Assembly: GCA_017436525.1 (NCBI GenBank)
Contig: JAFSCX010000014.1
Span: forward strand, 1-48,391
Length of the DNA: 48,391 bases
Direction of reading: 5' to 3'
Source of the DNA: Clostridia bacterium
GTDB lineage: Bacteria > Bacillota > Clostridia > Oscillospirales > QAKW01
Below the pieces are notes generated by a model that worked only from the letters and a program-made list of their open reading frames with translations, did not search any database and was not told where the DNA came from. Shown here piece by piece: positions 25,620-34,030 of the stretch (within the stretch, counting starts at the first letter, position 1; the number at the start of each line of letters is the position of its first letter). Both the position numbers and the translations under genes were made by a program.

Positions 25620-25862
25620 AAATGCGATGAACAGGTGTATAAAGACCGACGAAATCCCCTGCAGAGAGAAAGCGCCGTTGGGCTGCAAGCGCTTTTGGGA
25701 AGAGCGGCGGTTTATCTTCAGCCTTGGGAGCAGCGCTTTCGGAAAAGGCGCCGGCTTTTCCGCCGTTATGGGATTTCAATGAGCGCCGCATATTTTTGCG
25801 GAATCAGGGTGGTAACACGAGGTATTATACCCCGTCCCTTTATGAGGGGCGGGTTTTTTATT
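25620..25862 (+). ncRNA. T-box riboswitch of pheST (tRNA-Phe sensing)
   Basis: The T-box core AGGGTGGTAACACG is at 25806-25819, just before an intrinsic terminator, and the leader ends 18 bases before pheS. Upstream is a Stem I-like region with the AGAGA motif (25664-25668). A candidate Phe specifier UUC is at 25717-25719, followed by A as expected. A stem III-like hairpin CCGCATATTTTTGCGG lies at 25786-25801. Uncharged tRNA-Phe would pair with the T-box sequence and prevent termination. The exact specifier is provisional; another UUC is at 25774-25776. Confidence 0.9.
25829..25859 (+). terminator. T-box terminator
   Basis: ACCCCGTCCC and GGGGCGGGT form the stem around a short loop (25829-25853), followed by six T. 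Its 5' arm competes with the T-box antiterminator. Confidence 0.85.
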
Positions 25863-25879
25863 TTTTTGGAGGTTCTTAA

Positions 25880-26899
25880 ATGAAAGAGAAACTGCAAGAG
25901 ATCCGCGCCGAGGCGCTGGACCTACTGAAGGAATGTAAGGACAAAAATGAGCTGGACGCTTTGCGGGTGCGCTACCTTGGCAAAAAGGGAGAACTGACCG
26001 CTCTGCTGCGCGGCATGGGCGCCCTCTCCCCCGAAGAGCGGCCCAAAATGGGCGCTATGGTGAACGAGGTGCGGGGGCTGATCGAAAAGGCCCTTGAGGA
26101 GAAGCTTCATGCTTTAGAAGCAGAAGAGCTTTCCCGCCGCCTTGCAGAGGAGCAGCTGGATGTTACTGTACCGGGTGTGCAAAACCGCCTTGGCAAAAAG
26201 CATCCTTTGAGCACTGTTTTGGATGAAATTAAGGATATCTTCTTGGGGATGGGCTTCCAGATTGCCACCGGCCCTGAGGTGGAGCTGGATCATTATAACT
26301 TTGAGGCATTGAATATGCCTAAGAACCATCCTGCCCGCGATACGCAGGATACCTTCTATATCACCGAAAATATTTTGCTTCGTACCCAGACCTCTCCCAT
26401 GCAGGTCCGAGTCATGGAGAAGCAAAAGCCCCCCATCAAGATCATCGCTCCCGGCAGAGTATACCGCTCCGATGAAGTGGACGCCACCCATTCCCCCCTC
26501 TTCCATCAGGTAGAAGGATTGGTTGTAGACAAGGGGATCCGCATGAGCGATCTGAAGGGCACTTTGGAGCTTTTTGCAAAGCGGCTCTATGGCGAGGAGG
26601 CGGTTGTACGCTTCCGCCCCCATCATTTTTCCTTTACCGAGCCCTCTGCCGAAATGGATATCCGCTGCTTCTCTTGCGGCGGGAAGGGCTGCCGCCTTTG
26701 CAAGGGCGAGGGTTGGATTGAAATTTTGGGCGCCGGCATGGTTCATCCGAAGGTATTGGAAGGCTGCGGCATCGATCCCGAAGTCTATAGCGGCTTTGCC
26801 TTCGGCCTCGGCCTTGAGAGAATTGTAATGCGGCGGTTTAATATCGACGATCTGCGATTGTTCTTTGAGAATGATCTGCGGTTCTTAGAGCAATTTTAA
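25880..26899 (+). CDS. pheS: Phenylalanine--tRNA ligase alpha subunit
   Basis: A 339-residue class II synthetase subunit. The N-terminal coiled coil (1-85) binds tRNA-Phe. Motif 2 is in '[19 protein letters not shown]', motif 3 in '[20 protein letters not shown]', and [12 protein letters not shown] and TSPMQVR are conserved parts of the active site. '[16 protein letters not shown]' (a cysteine-rich loop) is common in Firmicutes. GGAGG eight bases before the ATG. It pairs with PheT to form the heterotetramer, under T-box control. Confidence 0.97.
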   Translation: MKEKLQEIRAEALDLLKECKDKNELDALRVRYLGKKGELTALLRGMGALSPEERPKMGAMVNEVRGLIEKALEEKLHALEAEELSRRLAEEQLDVTVPGVQNRLGKKHPLSTVLDEIKDIFLGMGFQIATGPEVELDHYNFEALNMPKNHPARDTQDTFYITENILLRTQTSPMQVRVMEKQKPPIKIIAPGRVYRSDEVDATHSPLFHQVEGLVVDKGIRMSDLKGTLELFAKRLYGEEAVVRFRPHHFSFTEPSAEMDIRCFSCGGKGCRLCKGEGWIEILGAGMVHPKVLEGCGIDPEVYSGFAFGLGLERIVMRRFNIDDLRLFFENDLRFLEQF

Positions 26900-26914
26900 G
26901 GAGGGAGCAATAGA

Positions 26915-29314
26915 ATGAACGTTACTAAAAATTGGCTGAATGATTTTGTCTCCCTGCCGGAGAGCGCGGAGCAGATCGCAAAGGATATGACCATGAGCGG
27001 CTCTAAGGTGGAAACCTTCAGCTGCTGGAACGACAATGTAAAAAAAGTGGTAGTCGGTAAAGTGCTTTCCACGACCGATCATCCCGATTCCGATCATCTG
27101 CATGTATGCATGATCGACGTAGGGGAAGCAGAGCCGGTGCAGATCATTACCGGCGCCCAGAATGTGCGGGAGGGCGATTTTGTCCCCGCCGCTTTGGACG
27201 GCTCGGATCTGCCCTGCGGAATTCATATTAAGAAAGGCAAGCTGCGCGGCCTGCCTTCCAATGGTATGCTCTGCTCCTTGGGTGAGCTGAATCTGACGGT
27301 CGGCAATTTCCCCGAGTGCATTGAGGATGGCATTATGATCCTTCCCGGAGAGTATACCCCCGGCACGCCCATCGATGAAGCTTTGGGCCTCAATGATCCC
27401 ATGATTGAATTTGAGATCACCCCCAACCGCCCCGATTGCCTCTCGGTATTGGGCCTTGCAAGAGAAGCGGCCGCCACCTATGGCAGACCCTTCCGTAAGC
27501 CCGATTGCACCTTCCATGAAGATGCAACCGATAAAATTGAGAATTATTTGAAAATCTCTGTCGAAGATCCTATTGCCTGCCCTCGCTACAGCGCGAGAGT
27601 GGTAAAGAATATCAAGATCGGTCCCTCTCCCCTTTGGCTGCGAAATCGGCTTTTCGCAGTGGGGGTACGGCCTATCAATAACATTGTTGATATCACCAAC
27701 TATGTAATGCTGGAGTATGGCCAACCCATGCACGCCTTCGACTATCGGCAGATCGGCGGCGGCGAGATCATTGTGAAGATGGCCGAGGAAGGCGAACTCT
27801 TCACCACCCTCGATGAGCAGGAGCGTAAGCTCAACAGCGAGATTCTGACCATTGCCGATGCCAACCATACCATCGCAGTAGCCGGTGTGATGGGCGGGCT
27901 CAACAGCGAGATTGAGGACGATACCACCACCATCGTCTTTGAATCGGCCAATTTCGACGGGGTGCGGGTCCGCAAGGCTTCCCGTGCGCTCGGCCTTCGT
28001 ACCGACGCTTCCTCCCGCTATGAAAAGGGCTTGGACCCTGTATTGGTAGAGGCTGCTCTTGATCGTGCTTGCGCTTTGGCGGAGCAGCTGGCAGGCGGTA
28101 CGGTTGTTTCCGGAAAATTGGATATCAACAACGATCCCCGCACCACCCGCATCATCAACCTGCGCCCCGATCGGATCAATGCCTTTTTGGGCACCGATAT
28201 CGATGAGAAATTCATGAAGGATTCGCTGGTTGCTTTGGAATTTACTGTAGATGACAGCAAGACCCCTTGGGCAGTAACCATCCCCTCTTTCCGCGACGAT
28301 GTAGAGGGAGAGGCAGATTTGGCCGAAGAGATTGTGCGGCTTTACGGCTATGATAATATCCCCACCACCCTGGTCCATATGGCTACCACCCAAGGAATGC
28401 TGACGCCCGCTCAGCAGCTGCAGAAAACCATCAACAACACCTTCCTTTCCTGCGGCTACAGCGAGATCTGCACCTATAGCTTTATCAGCCCCAAAATCTA
28501 TGATAAGCTTCTGCTTCCCGCAGAAAGCCCCTTCCGCAAGAGCGTGGTCATCTCCAATCCCTTGGGAGAGGATACCAGCGTGATGCGGACCACCGCTTTG
28601 GGCAGCCTTCTGACCGCCCTTGCAACCAACTATAATAATCGAAATCTCACCGCTTGCCTCTTTGAGCCTGCTACCACCTATACCTACACCGGCGCCGATA
28701 CCCTGCCCTTTGAGCAGATTGAATATGTGGCCGGTTGCTTCGGGAAGGACGAGAGCTTCTATACCTTAAAGGGTGCCATCGAGCAGGTGTTGGAGGCCGC
28801 AGGCCTTGATAAGAAGGCGGTAGAATTTGAGCCTAAAAAGGATTGCCCCGTGCTTCATCCGGGGAAGGCCGCATCCATCCTCTATAAAGGTGCTTTGATC
28901 GGTATTATGGGCGAGGTCCATCCCTTGATCCCCGAGCAATTCGGCCTGCCGGAAGGCGTATGCGTAGCCAATCTTTATTTCAATGCCATCATGGAGGCCG
29001 AGAAGGCTTCCAAGGATTATAAGCCCAGCCCCAAATTCCCTGCTACTACCCGTGATCTTGCCTTTGTATGCGAGAAGAGCCTGACCGTAGGTGCCATGGA
29101 GAAAGTAATGTGGGAAAAAGGCGGCAACATTTTAGAGAATGTGGCTCTCTTTGATATCTATGAAGGAAAGCAGATCGCCGAAGGAATGAAGAGCGTAGCC
29201 TTCAATCTCACCTTCCGCGCCGCCGACCGCACCTTGAGCGACGAAGAGATCGATAAAAAAATCAAAAAAATGATCGATTCCATCACCGCCCTCGGCGCAA
29301 CCTTGCGCAGCTGA
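26915..29314 (+). CDS. pheT: Phenylalanine--tRNA ligase beta subunit
   Basis: A 799-residue subunit of normal length. Residues about 40-150 form the EMAP-like tRNA-binding domain (HPDSDHLHVC, ITGAQNVREGD). B3/B4 editing domain about 210-370 (RPINNIVDITNYVMLEYGQP, HAFDYRQ), B5 about 400-480, the catalytic-like core, and the C-terminal anticodon-binding FDX-ACB domain from about 705 (FPATTRDLAFVCEK, FNLTFRAADRTLSDEEI). It starts 15 bases after pheS with GGAGGG upstream. Confidence 0.97.
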   Translation: MNVTKNWLNDFVSLPESAEQIAKDMTMSGSKVETFSCWNDNVKKVVVGKVLSTTDHPDSDHLHVCMIDVGEAEPVQIITGAQNVREGDFVPAALDGSDLPCGIHIKKGKLRGLPSNGMLCSLGELNLTVGNFPECIEDGIMILPGEYTPGTPIDEALGLNDPMIEFEITPNRPDCLSVLGLAREAAATYGRPFRKPDCTFHEDATDKIENYLKISVEDPIACPRYSARVVKNIKIGPSPLWLRNRLFAVGVRPINNIVDITNYVMLEYGQPMHAFDYRQIGGGEIIVKMAEEGELFTTLDEQERKLNSEILTIADANHTIAVAGVMGGLNSEIEDDTTTIVFESANFDGVRVRKASRALGLRTDASSRYEKGLDPVLVEAALDRACALAEQLAGGTVVSGKLDINNDPRTTRIINLRPDRINAFLGTDIDEKFMKDSLVALEFTVDDSKTPWAVTIPSFRDDVEGEADLAEEIVRLYGYDNIPTTLVHMATTQGMLTPAQQLQKTINNTFLSCGYSEICTYSFISPKIYDKLLLPAESPFRKSVVISNPLGEDTSVMRTTALGSLLTALATNYNNRNLTACLFEPATTYTYTGADTLPFEQIEYVAGCFGKDESFYTLKGAIEQVLEAAGLDKKAVEFEPKKDCPVLHPGKAASILYKGALIGIMGEVHPLIPEQFGLPEGVCVANLYFNAIMEAEKASKDYKPSPKFPATTRDLAFVCEKSLTVGAMEKVMWEKGGNILENVALFDIYEGKQIAEGMKSVAFNLTFRAADRTLSDEEIDKKIKKMIDSITALGATLRS

Positions 29315-29346
29315 CAAATATTATAAAGATTTTAACAAATTTTAAC

Positions 29347-29375
29347 TTGTAATATTCTCTGATCGATTGTATAAT
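29347..29375 (+). promoter_or_regulatory. Sigma-A promoter of ireB
   Basis: TTGTAA (29347-29352), 17-base spacer, TATAAT (29370-29375). It lies in the 92-base gap after pheT and gives ireB its own start. Confidence 0.65.
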
Positions 29376-29406
29376 AAAGATATAAATTCACAGGAGGTTT
29401 ATTAAA

Positions 29407-29652
29407 ATGCTGGAAGAAACACTTGCCTTCAAAATTAAAAAAGAGGAAAAGATGAAGATGAAGGAGATCCTCACAGCGGTTTACGATGCCCTGAAGGAAA
29501 AGGGATACAACCCCCTGAATCAGATCGTCGGCTATATCCTCAGCGAAGATCCCACCTACATCACTAATCATAATAATGCCCGCGCACTCATTCGTAAAAT
29601 TGATCGGGACGAGCTGCTGGGTGAATTGGTGAAATTCTATTTAGACAACTAA
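29407..29652 (+). CDS. ireB: IreB-family regulatory phosphoprotein (DUF965/UPF0297)
   Basis: An 81-residue member of the IreB/YrzL family. '[39 protein letters not shown]' (in parts) is the family core; the threonine-containing N-terminus is where the Ser/Thr kinase IreK phosphorylates IreB in enterococci. The family regulates cephalosporin tolerance there. GGAGG nine bases before the ATG. In most Firmicutes the gene is followed by ruvX; here it stands alone, closed by a terminator and a repeat element. Confidence 0.92.
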   Translation: MLEETLAFKIKKEEKMKMKEILTAVYDALKEKGYNPLNQIVGYILSEDPTYITNHNNARALIRKIDRDELLGELVKFYLDN

Positions 29653-29663
29653 TTCTATTCAAT

Positions 29664-29701
29664 AAAAAATCCTCATTCGCTATTGCGAATGAGGATTTTT
29701 T
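29664..29701. terminator. Terminator hairpin, left copy beside repeat element 2 (ireB terminator)
   Basis: A perfect 17-bp stem (29664-29680 with 29685-29701) around a TATT loop; core CCTCATTCGC/GCGAATGAGG, with A6 and T6 borders. It is nearly duplicated at 29991-30032. Confidence 0.92.
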
Positions 29702-29989
29702 CAGCGTGTCAAAAAACTCCTGGGGTGGTTTTTGACACGCTGGCAGACTCTCAAAAAAGAGTGCAGATTTCGTCGATCTGTTCTCGTCGGCGTACATGGG
29801 TACGGCAGAGAGCAGATCGGCGGAAAGCAGAAAATTTTAATCAAAATCCGCATTATCATGCGGATTTTTCCCTTATAATAAGAAAGCAAGGAAAAAGAGT
29901 AGGATTTCTTTTTCCTTTGTGGATTTATAGAATCAGCAGAATTCTTTTATTTTCTTATTTTCTGCGGTCTGTGCCTTTTTTGACAGTCT
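29702..29989. repeat. Intergenic repeat element, copy 2 (288 bases)
   Basis: Second copy of the element at 20820-21106, in the same orientation, about 90 percent identical by eye. Same opening hairpin (29702-29742), same imperfect inverted core ends (29745-29759 and 29975-29989), same internal hairpins. The most diverged part is around 29900-29925. Here it separates the convergent ireB and M81 genes. Confidence 0.82.
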
Positions 29990-29990
29990 G

Positions 29991-30032
29991 AAAAAAATTC
30001 CTCATTTGCTATTGCAAATGAGGAATTTTTTT
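29991..30032. terminator. Terminator hairpin, right copy beside repeat element 2 (M81 gene terminator)
   Basis: A perfect 19-bp stem (29991-30009 with 30014-30032) around a TATT loop; core CCTCATTTGC/GCAAATGAGG. It reaches into the stop codon of the M81 gene. Compared with 29664-29701, a C-G pair has become T-A, keeping the stem. Confidence 0.9.
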
Positions 30033-31530
30033 ATTTGATTTTCGCTTGGTCCGGCTGATAGCCTTCAGGCAGATCAAAGGGATAAAGCCCTTTGGGAAGA
30101 TTTTTCCATTGGAAAAGCTTCAGATTGGAAGCGCCTGCACCCGGCGTATCCGCCACATAGATCAGATCGCTGATGACAGAATAAGGCGCTCTGAAGGAGG
30201 TATTGGCCTTAACGACCACCAGATCATAAAAGCTGGGCTCCATGCCGAATTGGCGGTAAATAAAGGGAGAACCCGAGTTGGACCCTTGCTCGCAGAGGAG
30301 AATATCGATATTACCGAAATTCACGACCGCAGAAAGGCCCAAATAGCCGGTTCCGCTCTTATAGGTGCGGAAGTAGCCATCATGCAGGGAGCGGACCATT
30401 CCCTCTCCCTTAAAGGGGCCGGGCATTCCTGCTGTATAGCCGGCACCGATTGAGAATTCACCTTTTTTGCCAACGCCGATCTCAAAGGCTTTTTTAACCG
30501 ATACGGGATCTACAACAAACATACATGCACGCAGCTTGCTTCCCCGCTCCTGCAACCGCATGGCTACAACCGGACTATCGCCCACACATCCGCCGTTGGG
30601 AGAATCGGCAGAATCAGCCAGAATCACCGGCTTACCGCTCTGATTTTCCTCGGCAATATCGATAATTTTATCCACATCCACCAGATCGGGCCAAGCTTCA
30701 TCCCGCAGATCAAAAAGCCCTTTAGCCAGAATATCTGCGCATTGCTTTGCTTGCTCTGCATCCTCACCGATGGTTACAACGCGGCTTGTAATTTCGGGAA
30801 TATCCAGCCAAGGCTGCACGGGGAAGATCGTAAAATCGGCAATCTTTCCTTGCGCTACCATCTCCTTCGCCCGATCCATCAGCACCTTAAAAGCCCCCTC
30901 CTTATCGGTATAGCCGGCAGGAGGAATCAGCATGGGGATCTCAGCGATAGCCATCTGATGCTTTTTGCCCTCCAAAAGATCCATGCAGAGGGTGGAGGCA
31001 CGATGGCCGGTCTTAAAGTGATCGATATGGGGATAGGTATTATAGCCGCAGATGATATCTACGCTCTTTATCATTCGCTCAGTAATATTGGCATGGAGAT
31101 CAAAAGCTGCCGCAATGACTACCTTCTCCCCTACCAAAGCGCGAATTCTTTCCATTAATACGCCGCAGGCATCATCGCAGCTTTCAGTGCAGGTAGCGCC
31201 ATGAAGGGTGGCAACGATTCCATCCAATTCCCCTGCGGCTTTGATATGATGCTCCAGCCGCTCGGTTAGATGAGAAAGCACCTGATCATCTACCCGACCG
31301 CCGGAAGCGGCATGCATGAATACAGAAGGAATGACCTCTGCACCGCGCTCCCAAAGCGCTTTTATAGAGCCACTTCCCACTCCAAGAAGATCTACTCGGC
31401 TCTTAAAACATTCTTCCCCTTCAAAAATCATTTGGGGATTGAATCGCTCAATAGGTTCAATTTTGGGATTAAACGTATTGCTTTCTTGATGAAATTCAAA
31501 TACAAGAACGCGTGGTTTTTTATTGCTCAT
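30031..31530 (-). CDS. M81-family metallopeptidase (MlrC / microcystinase C-like)
   Basis: A 499-residue protein of the MlrC family. 'RVLVFEFHQESNTFNP' opens the N-terminal domain with the H-x-E metal residues; 'LHGATCTESCDDACG', 'AAFDLHANI' and 'GYNTYPHIDHFKTGHRA' supply further metal ligands; DSADSPNGGCVGDS is in the middle. The family includes a microcystin-degrading peptidase, but most members have unknown substrates. The ATG at 31530 follows AAGGAAG by eight bases; a GTG nine bases upstream sits on that site. It lies 46 bases after the DUF362 gene and is probably cotranscribed. Confidence 0.88.
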   Translation of the reverse strand: MSNKKPRVLVFEFHQESNTFNPKIEPIERFNPQMIFEGEECFKSRVDLLGVGSGSIKALWERGAEVIPSVFMHAASGGRVDDQVLSHLTERLEHHIKAAGELDGIVATLHGATCTESCDDACGVLMERIRALVGEKVVIAAAFDLHANITERMIKSVDIICGYNTYPHIDHFKTGHRASTLCMDLLEGKKHQMAIAEIPMLIPPAGYTDKEGAFKVLMDRAKEMVAQGKIADFTIFPVQPWLDIPEITSRVVTIGEDAEQAKQCADILAKGLFDLRDEAWPDLVDVDKIIDIAEENQSGKPVILADSADSPNGGCVGDSPVVAMRLQERGSKLRACMFVVDPVSVKKAFEIGVGKKGEFSIGAGYTAGMPGPFKGEGMVRSLHDGYFRTYKSGTGYLGLSAVVNFGNIDILLCEQGSNSGSPFIYRQFGMEPSFYDLVVVKANTSFRAPYSVISDLIYVADTPGAGASNLKLFQWKNLPKGLYPFDLPEGYQPDQAKIK

Positions 31531-31576
31531 TGGGGGCACTTCCTTTCATTTTTTACAGCCTTTTTTACAGCCTTTT

Positions 31577-32701
31577 TTATTTCAAAAAAGGTAACGTTTT
31601 TCGCACCTTCATTGCGCCTTTGGGGCAAAGCTCCTGGCAGCAGAAGCATCGGATACATGCGGCACGATCGATTTTGGGAAGGTGATCCTTCATCTCAATC
31701 GCCTTCGCAGGGCAGACTTCTGCACATTTTTTGCAGCCGACACAGCTCTTCTTCCGAACCACCGGCCGAGAAAGCAGCAACCAGCGAAGCAGCGGCCCTG
31801 CCAATTTAGAAAAGACACCCTTCTCCGAAAGAAAGGTCAAAGGCTTTGTGGTGGGCGGGATCTTAAAATCCTTGCAGCTAAAGGGCAAAAGATCCTGATA
31901 GCAAGAAAGAGAGTGCGGGTCTTTTTCACTGAGGCCGCGGCGGATCGCCGCTTCCACCGTAGGTACTTTTTCAGGGTCAATAGACATCAGCATGCAGCAC
32001 GCAAGGTCCAGCTGATAAGGATTCTCCCCTGCCAGTAGCAAGCCAAGGGGCTTGGGGGTGCCTTGAGTGGGGCCGTTGCCCTCCATGCCTACAATCGCAT
32101 CTACCACATTCAACCGAGGCTTAAAATAACTTTGGATATCCAATATCATATCGGAAAAATCCCGCGGATCGGGGAATCGATAATGATATTGAGGCTTGGT
32201 AATCCCCGGAATTGCGCCAAACATATTTTTTACGGCGGCGCTCATCCCCATCATTCCATGGGATTTAAGCTTGCAGATGTTGATAATAGCATCGCAGGCA
32301 TCTAAATAGCCTGTATATTCAAAGCTTTTTGCGATTTTTGCATCGGGATGGGAAGCGGTCTTTACAGAGAAATCCCGATTCAGAGTAACCCCTTCCCGCT
32401 CAAGGGCTGAAAGGCCGGTCGCCCGATAGACATAATCCAGATAAGCAGCCGTCCATACCCCGCCGGGGCTATCTCCGATTACAACCGATGCCCCCTGCTC
32501 CAAAAGCAGATCGCACATGGCATCAATGACCACCGGATGAGTAGTACCGGCCCGATCGGGAGAGAGGGCAGTAATCAGATTGACCTTGATGGCTACCTTC
32601 ATCCCCTCTCTCACCCAAGAAAGATCGCAAATCCCTCTGAGAGCCTCTTTGACATCCTCTTTATTATATTCTTTGCAAGGAGCAAATAAAAGATCTGCCA
32701 T
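31577..32701 (-). CDS. DUF362 protein with C-terminal 2[4Fe-4S] ferredoxin domain
   Basis: A 374-residue cytosolic iron-sulfur protein. The DUF362 domain fills residues 1-290 (IKVNLITALSPDRAGTTHP, GDSPGG, ICKLKSHGMMGMSAAVKNMFG). Two ferredoxin motifs follow: CVGCKKCAEVCPAKA and CIRCFCCQELCPKGA, near residues 315-360. DUF362 proteins are widespread in anaerobes; the reaction is unknown, but electron transfer is implied. It lies upstream of the M81 gene on the same strand, with a tandem GGCTGT repeat in the gap. Confidence 0.88.
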   Translation of the reverse strand: MADLLFAPCKEYNKEDVKEALRGICDLSWVREGMKVAIKVNLITALSPDRAGTTHPVVIDAMCDLLLEQGASVVIGDSPGGVWTAAYLDYVYRATGLSALEREGVTLNRDFSVKTASHPDAKIAKSFEYTGYLDACDAIINICKLKSHGMMGMSAAVKNMFGAIPGITKPQYHYRFPDPRDFSDMILDIQSYFKPRLNVVDAIVGMEGNGPTQGTPKPLGLLLAGENPYQLDLACCMLMSIDPEKVPTVEAAIRRGLSEKDPHSLSCYQDLLPFSCKDFKIPPTTKPLTFLSEKGVFSKLAGPLLRWLLLSRPVVRKKSCVGCKKCAEVCPAKAIEMKDHLPKIDRAACIRCFCCQELCPKGAMKVRKTLPFLK

Positions 32702-32776
32702 TTGATTTTACCGCCTTTTTCATATAACGTTCGGTTTTTTGTTATCTTACCATATTTTCTGCATAAATTCAATATA

Positions 32777-32821
32777 AAAAGGGGCTGAAAAAAATCTCAA
32801 TGATTTTTTTCAGCCCCTTTT
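32777..32821. terminator. Terminator after dnaJ
   Basis: A 20-bp perfect stem, AAAAGGGGCTGAAAAAAATC at 32777-32796 with its complement at 32802-32821. It touches the dnaJ stop on the minus strand and closes the heat-shock operon. Same design as the hairpin at 10078. Confidence 0.92.
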
Positions 32822-32822
32822 C

Positions 32823-33968
32823 TTACTTAAAGAGGTTTCCGAGCTTTTCCATGAATCCGGTTTTTTTCTCAAAATTCTTATTTTCAAGGGTCTTGGAAAA
32901 TTCTTTCAATATGTCTTTTTGCTTCTTGGAAAGGTTGCGGGGGATTTCCACCTCGATGGTTACATAAAGATCGCCTTTATTTTTTGTACCGATACGGGTA
33001 ACGCCCTTACCGCGGAAACGGAAGGTACTGCCCGTCTGCGTGCCCTCGGGAAGATCATATTCCACCTTCCCTTCAAGGGTAGGCACCTGCAGCTTTGCGC
33101 CCAAGGATGCATCCACGAGGCTTACGGGGATCTTGCAATAAAGATCCGTCCCCTGCCGCTCAAAAAGCGCATGGGGCTTTACCCGAACACCGATATAGAC
33201 ATCGCCGTCCGGCCCGCCGTTCACCCCTGCATGGGCTTGATTACGCATGGTCAGAGTCTGGCCATCATCGATCCCTGCGGGGACGGTAACCTTGATCTTT
33301 TTATCCTCGGTGATGATTCCGCTCTGGCAATGGGGGCAAGGAGTCTTAATCCGCTTTCCTCTACCGCCGCAGGAAGGGCAGGTGGTCTGGGATTGAATAT
33401 TCCCCAAGATGGTGCGCTGAACACTGGTTACTACGCCGCTTCCCTTACATTGGGAGCAGGTCTCAAGCTCAGTACCATCCTTTGCGCCCGTGCCCTTACA
33501 ATGGCTGCAGCTGCGCCGCCTGCGAAGCTTCAGTTCCTTTTCGCAGCCAAAGGCCGCTTCTTCAAAGGTAATATGGATGAGGGTCTCAATATCCTCTCCT
33601 TTTCGAGGCCCATTGGCATTGCGGCCTCTGCCGCCCATACCGCCGAAACCACCGCCGAAAAAGGAGCTGAATACATCCCCGAAATCGCCCATGCCGCCGA
33701 AGCCGCCGAAACCGCCTCCGCCGCCTGCGCCGAAATTCGGATCCACCCCTGCATGGCCAAATTGATCATAGCGGGATTTCTTTTCCGGATCGGAAAGGAT
33801 TCCATAGGCCTCATTGACCTCTTTGAATCGTTCCTCAGCAGTGGCATCGCCGGGATTGAGATCGGGATGATATTTTTTTGCCATTTTGCGGTAGGCTTTC
33901 TTAATATCGTCCTCCGACGCACTCTTTTCCAAGCCTAACACTTCATAATAATCACGTTTGTCTGCCAT
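32823..33968 (-). CDS. dnaJ: Chaperone protein DnaJ
   Basis: A 381-residue Hsp40. J domain 1-70 with the HPD tripeptide ([10 protein letters not shown]); glycine/phenylalanine-rich linker 75-125; zinc domain with four CxxC pairs ([32 protein letters not shown]); then the C-terminal substrate-binding domains. The fourth repeat departs from CxxCxGxG after its cysteines. It recruits clients to DnaK and stimulates its ATPase. The ATG at 33968 fits the family start ([11 protein letters not shown]); a GTG four codons upstream is less likely. Last gene of the CIRCE operon. Confidence 0.96.
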   Translation of the reverse strand: MADKRDYYEVLGLEKSASEDDIKKAYRKMAKKYHPDLNPGDATAEERFKEVNEAYGILSDPEKKSRYDQFGHAGVDPNFGAGGGGGFGGFGGMGDFGDVFSSFFGGGFGGMGGRGRNANGPRKGEDIETLIHITFEEAAFGCEKELKLRRRRSCSHCKGTGAKDGTELETCSQCKGSGVVTSVQRTILGNIQSQTTCPSCGGRGKRIKTPCPHCQSGIITEDKKIKVTVPAGIDDGQTLTMRNQAHAGVNGGPDGDVYIGVRVKPHALFERQGTDLYCKIPVSLVDASLGAKLQVPTLEGKVEYDLPEGTQTGSTFRFRGKGVTRIGTKNKGDLYVTIEVEIPRNLSKKQKDILKEFSKTLENKNFEKKTGFMEKLGNLFK

Positions 33969-33992
33969 ATTATATCTCACTTTTCAGTGCAA

Positions 33993-34021
33993 TTCCGGGC
34001 AGAAGGAGCTTCTGCCCGGAA
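33993..34021 (-). other. Hairpin between dnaK and dnaJ
   Basis: TTCCGGGCAGAAG (33993-34005) and its complement (34009-34021) form a perfect 13-bp stem with a 3-base loop, just after the dnaK stop. No T run follows on the minus strand, so it is more likely an mRNA-stabilising or processing element, or a weak attenuator, than a terminator. Confidence 0.75.
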
Positions 34022-34030
34022 AAGTGATGG

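Noticed and set aside
26885-28393. 502-residue minus-strand open frame
   Set aside because: Antisense to pheT, which is intact with all domains.
20589-29797. Shared peptide starting YADENRSTKSALFFESLPAC in minus-strand frames of both repeat copies
   Set aside because: The similarity follows from the DNA repeat; the two frames end differently, have no good start sites and run into flanking terminators or adhE.
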